This document shows, in pieces, positions 1 through 9,113 of a stretch of 64,000 nucleotides of DNA. This stretch comes from Rickettsia hoogstraalii (lineage in GTDB: Bacteria > Pseudomonadota > Alphaproteobacteria > Rickettsiales > Rickettsiaceae). The notes under the pieces are model-generated. The model was not told the origin of the DNA. It saw nothing but the letters and a program-made list of their open reading frames with translations, and did no database searches. Where the stretch lies: assembly GCF_000825685.1 (NCBI RefSeq), contig NZ_CCXM01000001.1, forward strand, positions 1,263,828-1,327,827. The letters run 5' to 3'. Position numbers and translations under genes: made by a program. Position 1 is the first letter of the stretch; each line of letters begins with the position of its first letter.

Positions 1-383
1 AATTAGGAATCGCATTATCTAATCAAGAACGTAGTATTGCTATGCCCTTAAATACTATAACCGAGATAAATAAAAAAATCGTTATTACTTCCTTGCTTAA
101 CATCATCGAAAAATATAAAGTTTGCGGTGTTGTAGTAGGTCTACCGATTGATATGAACGGAGCAGTAACGGAGCAAACAAATATAGTGATGAAATTTGCA
201 GAAGAATTAACAAAATCTATAAACTTGCCTATATATTTACAAGATGAAAGACTAACTACAAAAGCTGCAAATAATTTCCTTAAATCATTCGGCGTGAAAA
301 GAAAAGACCGTAATAATAACGATGATGCCGTAGCTGCTAGTATGATCCTTGAAACCGTGCTTGATTCGATTAAGAGGTTTTAG
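1..383 (+). CDS. ruvX: RuvX/YqgF Holliday junction resolvase, 5' end outside the window
   Basis: The frame is open from base 3 at the window edge, so the N-terminus with the first catalytic aspartate lies upstream. The visible part starts [16 protein letters not shown], which matches the segment just after the nucleotide-binding DxG loop of YqgF proteins. The family motifs [21 protein letters not shown] and the C-terminal [11 protein letters not shown] (last acidic active-site residue) are all present. The family has an RNase H-like fold and is proposed to process Holliday junctions or pre-16S rRNA. The internal Met at base 42 is not the real start. Nothing suggests the gene is broken. Confidence 0.88.
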   Translation, partial: LGIALSNQERSIAMPLNTITEINKKIVITSLLNIIEKYKVCGVVVGLPIDMNGAVTEQTNIVMKFAEELTKSINLPIYLQDERLTTKAANNFLKSFGVKRKDRNNNDDAVAASMILETVLDSIKRF

Positions 384-394
384 ATTTAATGTTT

Positions 395-832
395 TTAAAT
401 GATATCGATTATTTTTAAATAGCCTAAATTAGCATATTCTATAATTTTTTGATCACAAGTAAATAAATATGAGTTATTGTTTCTAGTAGAGGCTATAATA
501 AATCTATCAGCTGGATCTTTATGTTCATAATTAGGTAAAAAACAGCTTTCTATTAGAACTGAAACCGAGAGATCAATTAGATTTAAGCCTGGAATAGATA
601 ATAACTTATTTATCCAGTCATTTAGGCTAATTGAAAGCACTATTTTACCCTTGTTTTCAAGCATAGCTACTTCCCACAAATAGATATAGCAGAGATATAT
701 AGCATATTAATGTTCTCTTGCTTTTTCTATTAATTCTATTTGATGTTTAGATAATTTTATTCCCTCCGCATACCAAATTAATATATGAGTATCCAAAATT
801 AAGTTTACTAGATTATCTTTAATATTAGTCAT
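395..832 (-). pseudogene. vapC: VapC-type PIN-domain toxin, broken by two frameshifts
   Basis: The N-terminal piece starts with ATG at 832-830, overlaps the end of the antitoxin gene, and reads LILDTHILIWYAEG with the first PIN-domain Asp. It runs to a stop near 711. A middle piece (NINMLYISAIS) continues in a second frame. The rest resumes in the first frame at about 682 as LWEVAML and ends DPADRFIIASTRNNNSYLF...CDQKII, the usual VapC C-terminus. A net shift near 711-714 and a compensating 2-base shift near 683 explain the pattern. The annotated-looking 94-residue frame 395-679 is only the C-terminal fragment. The toxin is probably inactive. Confidence 0.8.
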
Positions 833-1082
833 TACTTGTTTCCCATTCAGATTCAAAAGAACAGTTTACTATATCATCATTTATTTTTATTGTTTCTTTT
901 AAGAATCCAAAATAACTTTGTCTATTTTCTACTTTATTAATTCCTAAGGGGACTATTTTAGCAACCGGTAACTTTCTTTTTGTTATAATAAAAGAATTAC
1001 GCTTATTTTTGACCTGATCAACTAGGTTTAAAAAATGTTTTTTAAATTCAGTAGCCGATATTTGTGCATTACTATCTTTCAT
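825..1082 (-). CDS. vapB: Phd/YefM-family antitoxin
   Basis: This 85-residue protein has a Phd/YefM N-terminus (QISATEFKKHFLNLVDQV, then an ITKRKLPVAKIVPL strand). In that family this part forms the DNA-binding dimer and the acidic C-terminus (here FESEWETSND) wraps the toxin. Its last codons overlap the ATG of the downstream vapC-like toxin by 8 bases, the usual translational coupling of type II toxin-antitoxin pairs. The toxin is frameshifted, so this antitoxin may have no active partner. Autoregulation of an upstream operator is expected from the family; no clear operator was recognised in 1083-1228. Confidence 0.75.
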   Translation of the reverse strand: MKDSNAQISATEFKKHFLNLVDQVKNKRNSFIITKRKLPVAKIVPLGINKVENRQSYFGFLKETIKINDDIVNCSFESEWETSND

Positions 1083-1228
1083 ATATCTATATGGTCATAT
1101 TATATATAAATATACTAATTTAAAAATCAATAAAATAAATTTATTGCCAAAGCAATTTATTAAATTGATTAATTTCATCAAAAAAATAAAATATAAAAAA
1201 GTTTAATAAAGTAATTTAATTATTTTTT

Positions 1229-1468
1229 ATGATAGTACAAAAAAGCTATATTGATAATAACGGTAGACTAGTTATTCCTATAAAAGTAAGGCAGAAATTA
1301 AAACTTAAAATAGGAGATAAAGTAACAATTAAGTATAACAATTCAGAATTAATAATATCGAGTTTTTATTCAAATATAGAAAAAGCAAGAAACATACTGG
1401 ATAAGTATAAAGATATTGATTTATATAAAGAATTAAAGCTTATGAGAAAAGAAGAGGATATAAATTAA
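1229..1468 (+). CDS. AbrB/MazE-type antitoxin, no toxin adjacent
   Basis: This 79-residue protein has the SpoVT/AbrB swapped-hairpin signature: IDNNGRLVIPIKVRQKLKL, then IGDKVTIKY and a hydrophobic strand (SELIIS). The C-terminal 30 residues (ARNILDKYKDIDLYKELKLMR) are charged and helical, as in VapB proteins that hold a VapC toxin. No PIN-domain frame follows: 1469-1564 is very AT-rich with no recognisable continuation. It is probably a stranded antitoxin or a small transcription regulator. Confidence 0.7.
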   Translation: MIVQKSYIDNNGRLVIPIKVRQKLKLKIGDKVTIKYNNSELIISSFYSNIEKARNILDKYKDIDLYKELKLMRKEEDIN

Positions 1469-1564
1469 TTCGTTGATAATTATATAATTTCTAGCTTTTC
1501 AAAAACCTTATTGTAAAGATATATTATTTATGATAGAAACGATGCAAAATAAATAAAATATATC

Positions 1565-2419
1565 ATGAAAATATTAATTCTAGGTGTTACCGGTATGCTG
1601 GGTAGCAGTATGTTTAGGTTTTTAAGTCAGGATAGTAAGTTTGACGTTTATGCGACAGCTCGAAATAATTCCGCTCGTTCTTATTTTTCTAAAGATTTAT
1701 CCGATAAATTAATTACAAATGTAGATGTTGAGAATTATGATTCGTTAGTTGAGGTATTTAATAAAGCAAAACCCGAAATCGTCATAAATTGTATAGGGCT
1801 TGTAAAACAACTAGCTGATGCAAACGACCCGTTAAAAGCATTGCCAATAAATAGTTTGTTACCGCATAGGCTAGCTAATTTATGTAAATTAGCTAATTCA
1901 AGGTTAATCCATATTAGTACTGATTGTGTATTTTCAGGAAAAAAAGGTAATTATAAGGAAAGCGATTTTCCTGACTGTTATGACCTTTACGGTCGTTCTA
2001 AATTCCTTGGCGAAGTAGATTATCCGCATGCTATTACGCTGCGTACTTCCATTATAGGTCATGAGCTGGTAGGTAATAGAAGCTTAATCAATTGGTTTTT
2101 AAGTGCAGAAGGGCAGGTGAAAGGCTTTGAAAAAGCTATTTATTCAGGATTTCCGACAGTAGAGCTTGCAAGAATAATAAGGGATTTTGTATTACCGAAT
2201 AAAGAACTGCATGGGCTTTATCATCTTGCATCAAAACCGATTAATAAGTTAGAATTGTTAAAATTAGTAGCGGAAATATATAATAAAGAAATCGATATTA
2301 TTCCATCGGATGAGCTTGTGATAGATCGTTCTCTAGATGCTACTAGTTTTAACGAAGTGATGGGGTATACTCCGCCTGATTGGCGTGAGCTTGTAAAGCG
2401 TATGTGTGAGTTTGGGTAG
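1565..2419 (+). CDS. RmlD-like NAD(P)-dependent sugar nucleotide reductase (SDR)
   Basis: This 284-residue extended short-chain dehydrogenase has an N-terminal Rossmann loop GVTGMLGSSMF and a catalytic YGRSK tetrad (residues about 142-146) preceded by the STDCVFSG strand. It resembles RmlD (dTDP-4-dehydrorhamnose reductase). The next two genes are a CapD-type 4,6-dehydratase and a WecB-type 2-epimerase. In other bacteria such trios (WbvB/WbvR/WbvD, WbjB/C/D) turn UDP-GlcNAc into UDP-N-acetyl-6-deoxyhexosamines, so reduction of a UDP-4-keto sugar is the likely role here rather than dTDP-rhamnose synthesis. No rmlABC is visible. A 165-bp gap with a palindromic repeat separates it from capD. Confidence 0.8.
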   Translation: MKILILGVTGMLGSSMFRFLSQDSKFDVYATARNNSARSYFSKDLSDKLITNVDVENYDSLVEVFNKAKPEIVINCIGLVKQLADANDPLKALPINSLLPHRLANLCKLANSRLIHISTDCVFSGKKGNYKESDFPDCYDLYGRSKFLGEVDYPHAITLRTSIIGHELVGNRSLINWFLSAEGQVKGFEKAIYSGFPTVELARIIRDFVLPNKELHGLYHLASKPINKLELLKLVAEIYNKEIDIIPSDELVIDRSLDATSFNEVMGYTPPDWRELVKRMCEFG

Positions 2420-2466
2420 TAAGGCCGTCATTGCGAATAGGCATTGCCGGCGGGGTACTAGAGGTT

Positions 2467-2548
2467 GTCATTGCGAAGCCACGAAGTGGCTGCGGCAATC
2501 TCATTAAATATCCTGAGATTGCCGCGTCGCTTCGCTCCTCGCAATGAC
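2467..2548. repeat. Dispersed palindromic repeat, family A (TTGCGAGGAG type)
   Basis: The outer arms are GTCATTGCGA and its complement TCGCAATGAC, with inner arms around GCGGCAATCTCA/TGAGATTGCCGC. This makes a long near-palindrome between the RmlD-like gene and capD. A related half-element (GTCATTGCGAATAGGCATTGCC) lies just before it at about 2427. The same sequence recurs at more than ten places in the window. It could form a hairpin in the transcript, but no T-run marks it as a classical terminator. Confidence 0.85.
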
Positions 2549-2584
2549 GAGGTAAATAATAACAAAATAGGTACTAAATAAATA

Positions 2585-3610
2585 ATGTTTGTAGATAAAA
2601 CTTTAATGATTACAGGAGGCACCGGTTCGTTTGGTAATGCGGTGCTTTCTCGTTTTCTTAAATCCGATATTATTAATGATATTAAGGAAATTAGAATTTT
2701 TAGTAGAGATGAAAAAAAGCAAGAGGATATGCGTATTGCTTTAAATAACTCAAAACTTAAATTCTATATCGGGGATGTACGTAATTATAAAAGTATTGAT
2801 GAGGCAATGCATGGTGTAGATTATGTATTTCATGCCTCCGCTTTAAAGCAAGTTCCGACTTGTGAGTTTTATCCTATGGAAGCAATCAATACTAACGTCT
2901 TAGGTGCTGAAAATGTTTTAAATGCTGCTATTAATAACAAAGTTACAAAAGTTATTGTACTGAGTACCGATAAGGCTGTATATCCAATTAATGCAATGGG
3001 ATTATCTAAAGCATTAATGGAAAAGTTAGCAGTAGCAAAAGCTCGTATGCGTAGTCAAGGTGAGACCGTGCTTTGTGTCACTAGATACGGTAACGTTATG
3101 GCTTCCCGTGGTTCGGTAATTCCTCTTTTTGTCAATCAAATAAAACAAGGTAAGGAATTAACCATTACAGAACCGTCAATGACACGTTTTTTAATGTCGC
3201 TTATAGATTCCGTAGATTTAGTTTTATATGCGTTTGAGCATGGTCGTCAGGGTGATATTTTTGTACAAAAATCTCCGGCAAGTACAATCGAGGTACTTGC
3301 GAGAGCGTTACAAGAAATATTCGGTAGCAAAAATGAAATACGCTTTATCGGTACACGTCACGGAGAGAAGCATTATGAATCATTAGTATCATCGGAAGAA
3401 ATGGCAAAAGCTGATGATTTAGGTGGTTATTACCGTATTCCTATGGATGGACGTGATCTTAATTATGCAAAATATTTTGTTGAAGGTGAAAAGAAAGTAG
3501 CTCTTTTAGAGGATTACAATTCTCATAATACAAAACGTTTAAATTTAGAAGAAGTAAAAGAGCTGTTACTAAATCTTGATTACGTACAAGAGGAGCTAAA
3601 AAATGCTTAA
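2585..3610 (+). CDS. capD: CapD-type UDP-GlcNAc 4,6-dehydratase/epimerase
   Basis: This 341-residue cytosolic SDR enzyme has the cofactor loop [12 protein letters not shown] at residues 9-20. The catalytic STDKAVYP segment is followed by MGLSK, with Met replacing Tyr as in the inverting FlaA1/CapD/WbjB dehydratases. The length matches the short single-domain FnlA/WbjB class, not the long membrane-bound WbpM class. It should convert UDP-GlcNAc to a 4-keto-6-deoxy intermediate, possibly with C5 epimerisation. It overlaps the WecB-type gene by 8 bases, so the two are co-translated. Orthologues are widely annotated capD in Rickettsia. In-vivo product inferred: O-antigen quinovosamine or fucosamine precursor. 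Confidence 0.88.
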   Translation: MFVDKTLMITGGTGSFGNAVLSRFLKSDIINDIKEIRIFSRDEKKQEDMRIALNNSKLKFYIGDVRNYKSIDEAMHGVDYVFHASALKQVPTCEFYPMEAINTNVLGAENVLNAAINNKVTKVIVLSTDKAVYPINAMGLSKALMEKLAVAKARMRSQGETVLCVTRYGNVMASRGSVIPLFVNQIKQGKELTITEPSMTRFLMSLIDSVDLVLYAFEHGRQGDIFVQKSPASTIEVLARALQEIFGSKNEIRFIGTRHGEKHYESLVSSEEMAKADDLGGYYRIPMDGRDLNYAKYFVEGEKKVALLEDYNSHNTKRLNLEEVKELLLNLDYVQEELKNA

Positions 3611-4862
3611 AGTAATGACGATTGTCGGTACTCGTCCTGAACTTATTAAACTATGCTGCGTGATTTCTGAGTTTGATAAATATACTAATCACATTCTAGT
3701 TCACACCGGTCAAAATTATGCATATGAATTAAATCAAGTTTTTTTTGATGATATGGGAATTAGAAAACCTGATTATTTCTTAGAAGTAGCGGCAGATAAT
3801 ACGGCAAAATCTATCGGACTTATTATCGAAAAAGTTGACGCAGTCCTTGAGAAAGAAAAGCCCGGTGCCGTTTTGTTTTACGGTGATACTAATTCGTGTT
3901 TATCGGCGATTGCTGCTAAACGCCGTAAAATTCCGATTTTTCATATGGAAGCAGGAAATCGTTGTTTTGATCAAAGAGTACCCGAAGAAATAAACCGTAA
4001 AATCATTGATCATATTAGCGACGTTAACATTACGTTAACCGAGCATGCAAGACGTTATTTAATTTCTGAAGGTTTACCGCCTGAGCTTATTTTTAAATCA
4101 GGCTCGCATATGCCTGAAGTTCTTGACCGTTTTATGCCTAAAATATTAAAGTCGGATATTTTAGATAAATTATCGTTAAAAGCAAAGCAGTATTTCTTAA
4201 TTAGCTCACATCGTGAGGAAAATGTCGACGTCAAAAGTAATCTGAAAGAATTATTAAGTAGTTTACAAACGCTTATTAAAGAGTATAATTTCCCCGTAAT
4301 CTTCTCAACACACCCAAGGACTAAAAAAAGACTTGAGGATTTAGAAGGGTTTAAGGAGCTTGGTGATAAAATAAGATTTTTGCCGGCTTTTGGTTTTACG
4401 GATTACGTCAAACTTCAGATGAATGCGTTTTGTATTTTATCCGATAGCGGCACTATTACTGAAGAAGCATCTATACTTAATTTACCTGCTTTAAATATTA
4501 GAGAAGCACATGAGCGTCCTGAAGGTATGGACGCCGGAACGCTTATTATGTCGGGCTTTAAGGCTGAACGGGTACTACAATCGGTGAAAGCTATTACGGA
4601 AGAACACGAGAATACTAAAAATACGCAAGAAATATACTCAAATGATTTGGAGAATTGGAATGTAAAACGAGGAGCGAGCACGCACAGCCTATACTTAATA
4701 GATGAGCATGCGAGTCCTCCGAAGTTTTGCAGAGACAATTCTTCAAAGCAGAAGAGTATTGTGTCGGATTATGCTGAAGCGGGTCTTGTATCAAAGAAAA
4801 TATTGCGTATAGTTTTAAGTTATGTGGATTATGTTAACCGTACGGTGTGGTTTAAGAAGTAA
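3603..4862 (+). CDS. wecB: WecB-type UDP-HexNAc 2-epimerase with an in-frame RPE insertion
   Basis: This 419-residue protein belongs to the non-hydrolysing UDP-GlcNAc 2-epimerase family (GT-B fold). It shows [10 protein letters not shown] at the N-terminus, [17 protein letters not shown] and the UDP-binding [11 protein letters not shown]. The family is usually about 375 residues. The extra length is a segment at about residues 355-385 (bases 4668-4755) between NWNVK and IVSDYAEAG, rich in Ser, Cys and Arg and unlike the rest. After it the normal ending ([18 protein letters not shown]) resumes in frame. The insert resembles RPEs elsewhere in the window. It lies near the C-terminal cap helices, so the enzyme may still work. 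Co-translated with capD. Confidence 0.85.
   Translation: MLKVMTIVGTRPELIKLCCVISEFDKYTNHILVHTGQNYAYELNQVFFDDMGIRKPDYFLEVAADNTAKSIGLIIEKVDAVLEKEKPGAVLFYGDTNSCLSAIAAKRRKIPIFHMEAGNRCFDQRVPEEINRKIIDHISDVNITLTEHARRYLISEGLPPELIFKSGSHMPEVLDRFMPKILKSDILDKLSLKAKQYFLISSHREENVDVKSNLKELLSSLQTLIKEYNFPVIFSTHPRTKKRLEDLEGFKELGDKIRFLPAFGFTDYVKLQMNAFCILSDSGTITEEASILNLPALNIREAHERPEGMDAGTLIMSGFKAERVLQSVKAITEEHENTKNTQEIYSNDLENWNVKRGASTHSLYLIDEHASPPKFCRDNSSKQKSIVSDYAEAGLVSKKILRIVLSYVDYVNRTVWFKK
4668..4755 (+). repeat. Candidate Rickettsia palindromic element inside a coding frame
   Basis: This segment of the wecB-like gene has no counterpart in the usual enzyme and keeps the frame. It contains ACGAGGAGCG, then ACTTAATAGATGAGCATG, then TTTTGCAGAGACAATTCTTCAA. 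The reverse complement of the intergenic RPE at 45834-45966 has the same order of blocks (ACGAGGAACG, ACTTAATACGTGAGTA, TTGCAGAACG, TTTTTGAAG). RPE insertion in genes is an established Rickettsia phenomenon. The exact ends given here are estimates. Confidence 0.65.
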
Positions 4863-4892
4863 TCTTATTCATTATTATCACATATCAAAAAC

Positions 4893-6170
4893 ATGAAATT
4901 CTTTAAATTAATAAAACCTAACACTTTATTTTTAAGTGTTTTTTTACTAATAACTCTTATATCTTCTTTTTGCTATTCCAAAGAAAATTCTTATAAAAAA
5001 ATAGTTTTTCTTGTTAGTACAGAGACATTCGGCGGCAAAGGCGTATACGCAATGTATAATGAGATGAAAAAAATAGGTCATGATGTCAAAATTGTAATAG
5101 TACCTCATCCTCATCCCAATATTCAAGGAGGAATAGATACCGAGTTTATTAGTAAATTTGATACACAAGATGTGATATATCCATGCGGTAAGTATGCTTC
5201 TTATTCAAATGTTAATACAAAATGTGAAATTTCTGAATTAAAAAATTATCAGCCGGATTTTATCTTTACGCAAAACCCTTACGAAAATTTTCAAGGCTAT
5301 ATATCAGAACCTTTTACGGCTGCTAATTTGTATAAGAGTTTTAGAGGAACTAAAACAAAAATTATGTATATAGTCTATGGTCCGCATATCTTTCATCAAA
5401 AAAATATTGATGATGATAAGTTATCAAGTTTCATAGAGACGGTATTTGTTGATTCAGAAAGTACAAAGGATATCTTTATTAGTAATTATAAATTTCCTAA
5501 GGATAGAGTTATTGTTTCAGGTTATCAACCATACTATGAAGTAAGAAATTATAATATTAAAGAAAAACCAAACTCGGAAACCATTTTATGGCTTCCTAGA
5601 TGGGAATTATCGTTTAAAAATAGAGATTTATATGAAGGAGGTTCTACTTTCTTAAATTATCACTATTTTTTCTATAATTATGCATTACAACATCCTGATA
5701 TTCATTTTATTATAAGACCGCATGTTACACTATTTACCTATGCGGTCGGTAAAAATTACTTAAGCCAAAGTGATATGGATAATATATTAAGTAGATTTAA
5801 CTCTTTAAAGAATGTTACTGTTTCTGCACATGCATTCAGGTCGTTACTGGATGATATAATGGTGTCGGATATTGTAATAAGTGACGGTACTTCATCTCTT
5901 GCTGAAGTAGTAGTTGCCGATAAGCCTATAATTTACTTAAGTAATGGTTGGAATAATGAATTTAATAGCAATGCTCTATCTAAAGAATTAAAAAAATATA
6001 TGTATTTTGCTTATGAGCCGCAAGATATTATTAACTATATAGAATTTATTAAGCAAAATCATTATTTACCTTATCATGAAAATAGTAGTGGCAGAAATCA
6101 ATTTAAAAAGATGCTTGATCCTGTAGAAAACCCTGCTGCATTTATCGCCGAATATTTATTAAAGTTATAA
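4893..6170 (+). CDS. Membrane-anchored CDP-glycerol glycerophosphotransferase-like protein
   Basis: This 425-residue protein starts with a hydrophobic segment (residues about 12-29, FLSVFLLITLISSFCYS) that may be a signal or anchor. The remainder looks like a GT-B fold. The C-terminal SDIVISDGTSSLAEVVVADK resembles the donor-binding motif of TagB/TagF-type glycerophosphotransferases, and HPDIHFIIRPH fits the same family. It follows the nucleotide-sugar genes on the same strand by 30 bases, so it probably acts on surface polysaccharide. The signal-like N-terminus is odd for a cytosolic transferase and may mean an inner-membrane anchor. Substrate unknown. Confidence 0.6.
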   Translation: MKFFKLIKPNTLFLSVFLLITLISSFCYSKENSYKKIVFLVSTETFGGKGVYAMYNEMKKIGHDVKIVIVPHPHPNIQGGIDTEFISKFDTQDVIYPCGKYASYSNVNTKCEISELKNYQPDFIFTQNPYENFQGYISEPFTAANLYKSFRGTKTKIMYIVYGPHIFHQKNIDDDKLSSFIETVFVDSESTKDIFISNYKFPKDRVIVSGYQPYYEVRNYNIKEKPNSETILWLPRWELSFKNRDLYEGGSTFLNYHYFFYNYALQHPDIHFIIRPHVTLFTYAVGKNYLSQSDMDNILSRFNSLKNVTVSAHAFRSLLDDIMVSDIVISDGTSSLAEVVVADKPIIYLSNGWNNEFNSNALSKELKKYMYFAYEPQDIINYIEFIKQNHYLPYHENSSGRNQFKKMLDPVENPAAFIAEYLLKL

Positions 6171-6185
6171 TAGTTTAAATAATTT

Positions 6186-7091
6186 ATGTTAGAAGAAATT
6201 TATAATGATGGAGAAAGATTAATTCCTGGGGAAACTCATGATGTTTTAGAGGTAATTCGTCATAAAAGTAGTTATAAATTTTTTAAAAAAATTATAGAAG
6301 CCGATATACTTAATAGCCCATTAATGCTAAATCAAAAAATAAAAATTCTAGATATAGGTTGTGGAACAGGACACGGCACTTTCATGCTTAGCGATATATT
6401 AGGAGTAGAAATTACCGCAATAGATATCAGTAAAGAATCTATAATTTATGCTGAACAAAATTATAGAGCATCTAATATAAAATATATTAAATCTGATTTA
6501 GTTAGTTTTATTAAAAAGGCAGAAGAATATGATTATATTGTATCACGACATGCACTTGAGCATATTGAAGATGGGTTAAATCTAGCACTTAATCTTAAAT
6601 GTAAAAAACGATTAATAGTAAATGTACCTTTTAATGAACCGGAAGGGAATATATATCATTTAGTTAATTGGATTACTGAAAAAGACTTTGAATCATATCA
6701 GAACAAAGAATTTTTATATGAAGGATTAGACGGTGTAACTAACGACACACATTCTGAAAAAAATCCTCCTAATTCTATAATCTGTATATCCAGTAACTCA
6801 GATTTAAAGCCTATAAAACAATTATTTAACTATCCAATCTCAGCTTGGGCTCCAGAATTTTTAGAAAAGCTAGGTTTGCAATTCCAAGATATATTAAAAC
6901 AATTGCTGCAAACTAGAGATGCATTTAAAAATAGCGAAGAGAAAAACTTAAACTATGAAATTAAATTAAATAATACTGTAACAGAGCTAAATAATGCTTT
7001 AGAAGAAATAAAAATTCTTAAAAATAAACTAATTATTAGTGAAGAAGAAAAATCTATTTTTCTAAAGCTCTATAGAAAATTTAAACAATAA
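6186..7091 (+). CDS. Class I SAM-dependent methyltransferase with C-terminal coiled coil
   Basis: This 301-residue protein contains the SAM-binding motif ILDIGCGTGHGTF (residues about 54-66), then the acidic motif II AIDIS and the post-motif SRHALEHIEDG, typical of the Methyltransf_11 group. The last 60 residues are Glu/Lys/Asn-rich and predicted coiled coil (LNYEIKLNNTVTELNNALEE). It lies 15 bases after the glycerophosphotransferase-like gene and before a double glycosyltransferase, the usual setting for sugar or lipid-carrier methylation that caps or modifies surface glycans. The substrate cannot be told from sequence. Confidence 0.72.
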   Translation: MLEEIYNDGERLIPGETHDVLEVIRHKSSYKFFKKIIEADILNSPLMLNQKIKILDIGCGTGHGTFMLSDILGVEITAIDISKESIIYAEQNYRASNIKYIKSDLVSFIKKAEEYDYIVSRHALEHIEDGLNLALNLKCKKRLIVNVPFNEPEGNIYHLVNWITEKDFESYQNKEFLYEGLDGVTNDTHSEKNPPNSIICISSNSDLKPIKQLFNYPISAWAPEFLEKLGLQFQDILKQLLQTRDAFKNSEEKNLNYEIKLNNTVTELNNALEEIKILKNKLIISEEEKSIFLKLYRKFKQ

Positions 7092-7092
7092 A

Positions 7093-7255
7093 GGCATTGC
7101 TAACTAAAGAGAGATGTCATACCGTGATTTGGGAACTAGATCTAGGAAAATAACTTAAAATACTAATAAATTTAGTATTTTTAACTGGCTCTAGTTCATA
7201 AATCACGGGATGACATCGAGCTTTTTATTATTATCTTTCTTTAGTTAGTAATGCC
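7093..7255. repeat. Long nested palindrome, family B
   Basis: The outer arms GGCATTGCTAACTAAAGA and TCTTTCTTTAGTTAGTAATGCC are complementary. Inside are ATGTCAT...GTGATTT / AAATCACGGGATGACAT and a central hairpin ACTAATAAATTTAGT. It fills the gap between the methyltransferase and the double glycosyltransferase. Related cores (TACTAATAATTTTAGTA) occur near 15705, 44150 and 58720. Confidence 0.8.
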
Positions 7256-7294
7256 ACAATAAAACTAAAATTTTATAAATTATTTCTAAAAGTT

Positions 7295-9109
7295 ATGATA
7301 ACTAAAAAAGATAAACCTTTAAATATTTATTGTCCTTTAGTTTCCATTATTATACCTGTCTATAATGGGGCTAATTATATGCGTGAAGCGATAGATAGTG
7401 CTTTAGCCCAAACATATGAAAATATTGAAATTGTAGTTGTTAATGATGGCTCTAAAGATAATGGAGAGACAGAAAATGTAGCATTATCATACGGTGATAA
7501 AATACGCTATTTTCATAAAGAAAACGGTGGTTGTGGTTCGGCTTTAAATTATGGTATAAAAAACATGAAAGGGGAGTATTTTTCATGGCTTAGCCATGAT
7601 GATATATATTATCCTAATAAAATCGAGCATCAAGTTAACATATTAAATAAATTAGATAATAAAGATACTATCATTTATGGCGGTTATGAATTAATTGATG
7701 AAAAAGGAAATTCTCTACGTGATATTAAACCGGATAGTGTGCTACCTATAGATAAACTTAATATTTCTTTATTACCTTTATTACGAGGATTAATACATGG
7801 TTGTTCATTATTAATTCCTGCTAAATATTTTCATGAAATCGGTATATTTAATGAAGCTTTACCGACAACGCAAGATTATGATTTATGGTTTAAAATTTTC
7901 CGTGTTGCTCCTATTCATTTTGACGAGTCTATCCTAATTAAATCTCGTTTTCATTCAGAGCAAGGTAGTAAAAAAATATCAAATCATAACGAAGAATGTA
8001 ATGTATTATGGTCATCGTTTCTTCACGAGTTAACAGAAGAAGAAATGATCAAAATGGAAGGTTCAACTTATTTATTTTTAACTCGTACCGCTACTTTTTT
8101 ATCAAATAATACTACATATAAAAAAGCTTGTGATTTAGCAAATACTATGGCTAAGCAAGTACTACATGATACTAAAGTTAGTGTTATTATACCGGTATAT
8201 AATAGAATAAATTGGGCAATTGAAGCTATAGAAAGTGTAGTTATTCAAACACACAAAAATTTTGAGATACTTATAATAGATGATGGATCGACTGATGATA
8301 TATCAGAATTAACTTCAATATGCAAAAAAGATAAAAGAATAAGATATTTTCATAAAAAAAATGAAGGACCTGCTGCTGCACGTAACTTAGGTATTAAAAA
8401 TGCTATAGGAAAATATATTGCTTTCCTTGATTCGGACGATTTATTTTATAAGGATAAAATAGAAATCCAATTAAAGTTTATGGAAGAAAATAATTTTATA
8501 TTTTCTCATACTTCATATCAAAAAATAAATGAAAAAGGAAAATATATAGAATCTGTTCATTCTGGGTTTTTTAGTGGAAATGTTTTTCCTCAAGTTATAC
8601 AAACTTGTCCAATAGCAATGCCGACAGTTATGGGAACTTTGACATTATTCCAAGAAAATTTATTTCCTGAAAATATAAGAAGCGGTGAAGATTGTTGTTT
8701 ATGGATATCTATTGCTAGTAAAAACTCAATAGGCGGTATAGACAAAGAATTGTCTAAAGTACGAATTAGCGGTGGTACTAATACGTTTATGGACCCAAAT
8801 AAATATTCAGTAGGTTTAATAAATATTACTTCTTATGTTCTTAATAATCCTTATTTAAGTAAATTTAGTCCGTTTACTATTAATTTGTTATTAGCGGCTG
8901 TTACACAATTAAGATTATTAGAAAATAAAAATAAAGACTATAAAAAAAGTAATATTTCTTTTTTCAACAATAATTATGTAATTCAAAAAATACGAACCTA
9001 TTGCTTTGTAACAAAAATTTTGATTTTGTTAACTATTACTTCTATAAGGCAAGAAGGAATACGTGCAACAATCTCTAGAATACGTAGATGGCTTAGAAAG
9101 CATATATAA
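7295..9109 (+). CDS. Tandem two-domain GT2 glycosyltransferase
   Basis: This 604-residue protein carries two GT-A family 2 domains. Domain 1 (residues about 14-240) has VSIIIPVYNG, VVVNDGSKDN and the metal-binding SHDD. Domain 2 (about 293-500) has VSVIIPVYNR, IIDDGSTDD and FLDSDD. The C-terminal 60 residues are basic with one hydrophobic stretch (IRTYCFVTKILILLTITSI), possibly a membrane contact. Double GT2 enzymes often add two successive sugars in O-antigen or capsule assembly. It ends a same-strand run of polysaccharide genes starting at 1565. Specificity is not predictable. Confidence 0.85.
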   Translation: MITKKDKPLNIYCPLVSIIIPVYNGANYMREAIDSALAQTYENIEIVVVNDGSKDNGETENVALSYGDKIRYFHKENGGCGSALNYGIKNMKGEYFSWLSHDDIYYPNKIEHQVNILNKLDNKDTIIYGGYELIDEKGNSLRDIKPDSVLPIDKLNISLLPLLRGLIHGCSLLIPAKYFHEIGIFNEALPTTQDYDLWFKIFRVAPIHFDESILIKSRFHSEQGSKKISNHNEECNVLWSSFLHELTEEEMIKMEGSTYLFLTRTATFLSNNTTYKKACDLANTMAKQVLHDTKVSVIIPVYNRINWAIEAIESVVIQTHKNFEILIIDDGSTDDISELTSICKKDKRIRYFHKKNEGPAAARNLGIKNAIGKYIAFLDSDDLFYKDKIEIQLKFMEENNFIFSHTSYQKINEKGKYIESVHSGFFSGNVFPQVIQTCPIAMPTVMGTLTLFQENLFPENIRSGEDCCLWISIASKNSIGGIDKELSKVRISGGTNTFMDPNKYSVGLINITSYVLNNPYLSKFSPFTINLLLAAVTQLRLLENKNKDYKKSNISFFNNNYVIQKIRTYCFVTKILILLTITSIRQEGIRATISRIRRWLRKHI

Positions 9110-9113
9110 ATAA

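Noticed and set aside
2420..2584. An insertion sequence between the RmlD-like gene and capD
   Set aside because: The palindrome encodes no transposase and shows no target-site duplication. It matches the non-autonomous repeat family seen elsewhere.
4415..4738. A 107-residue minus-strand frame
   Set aside because: Antisense of the wecB-like gene, partly of the inserted element; no start signals.
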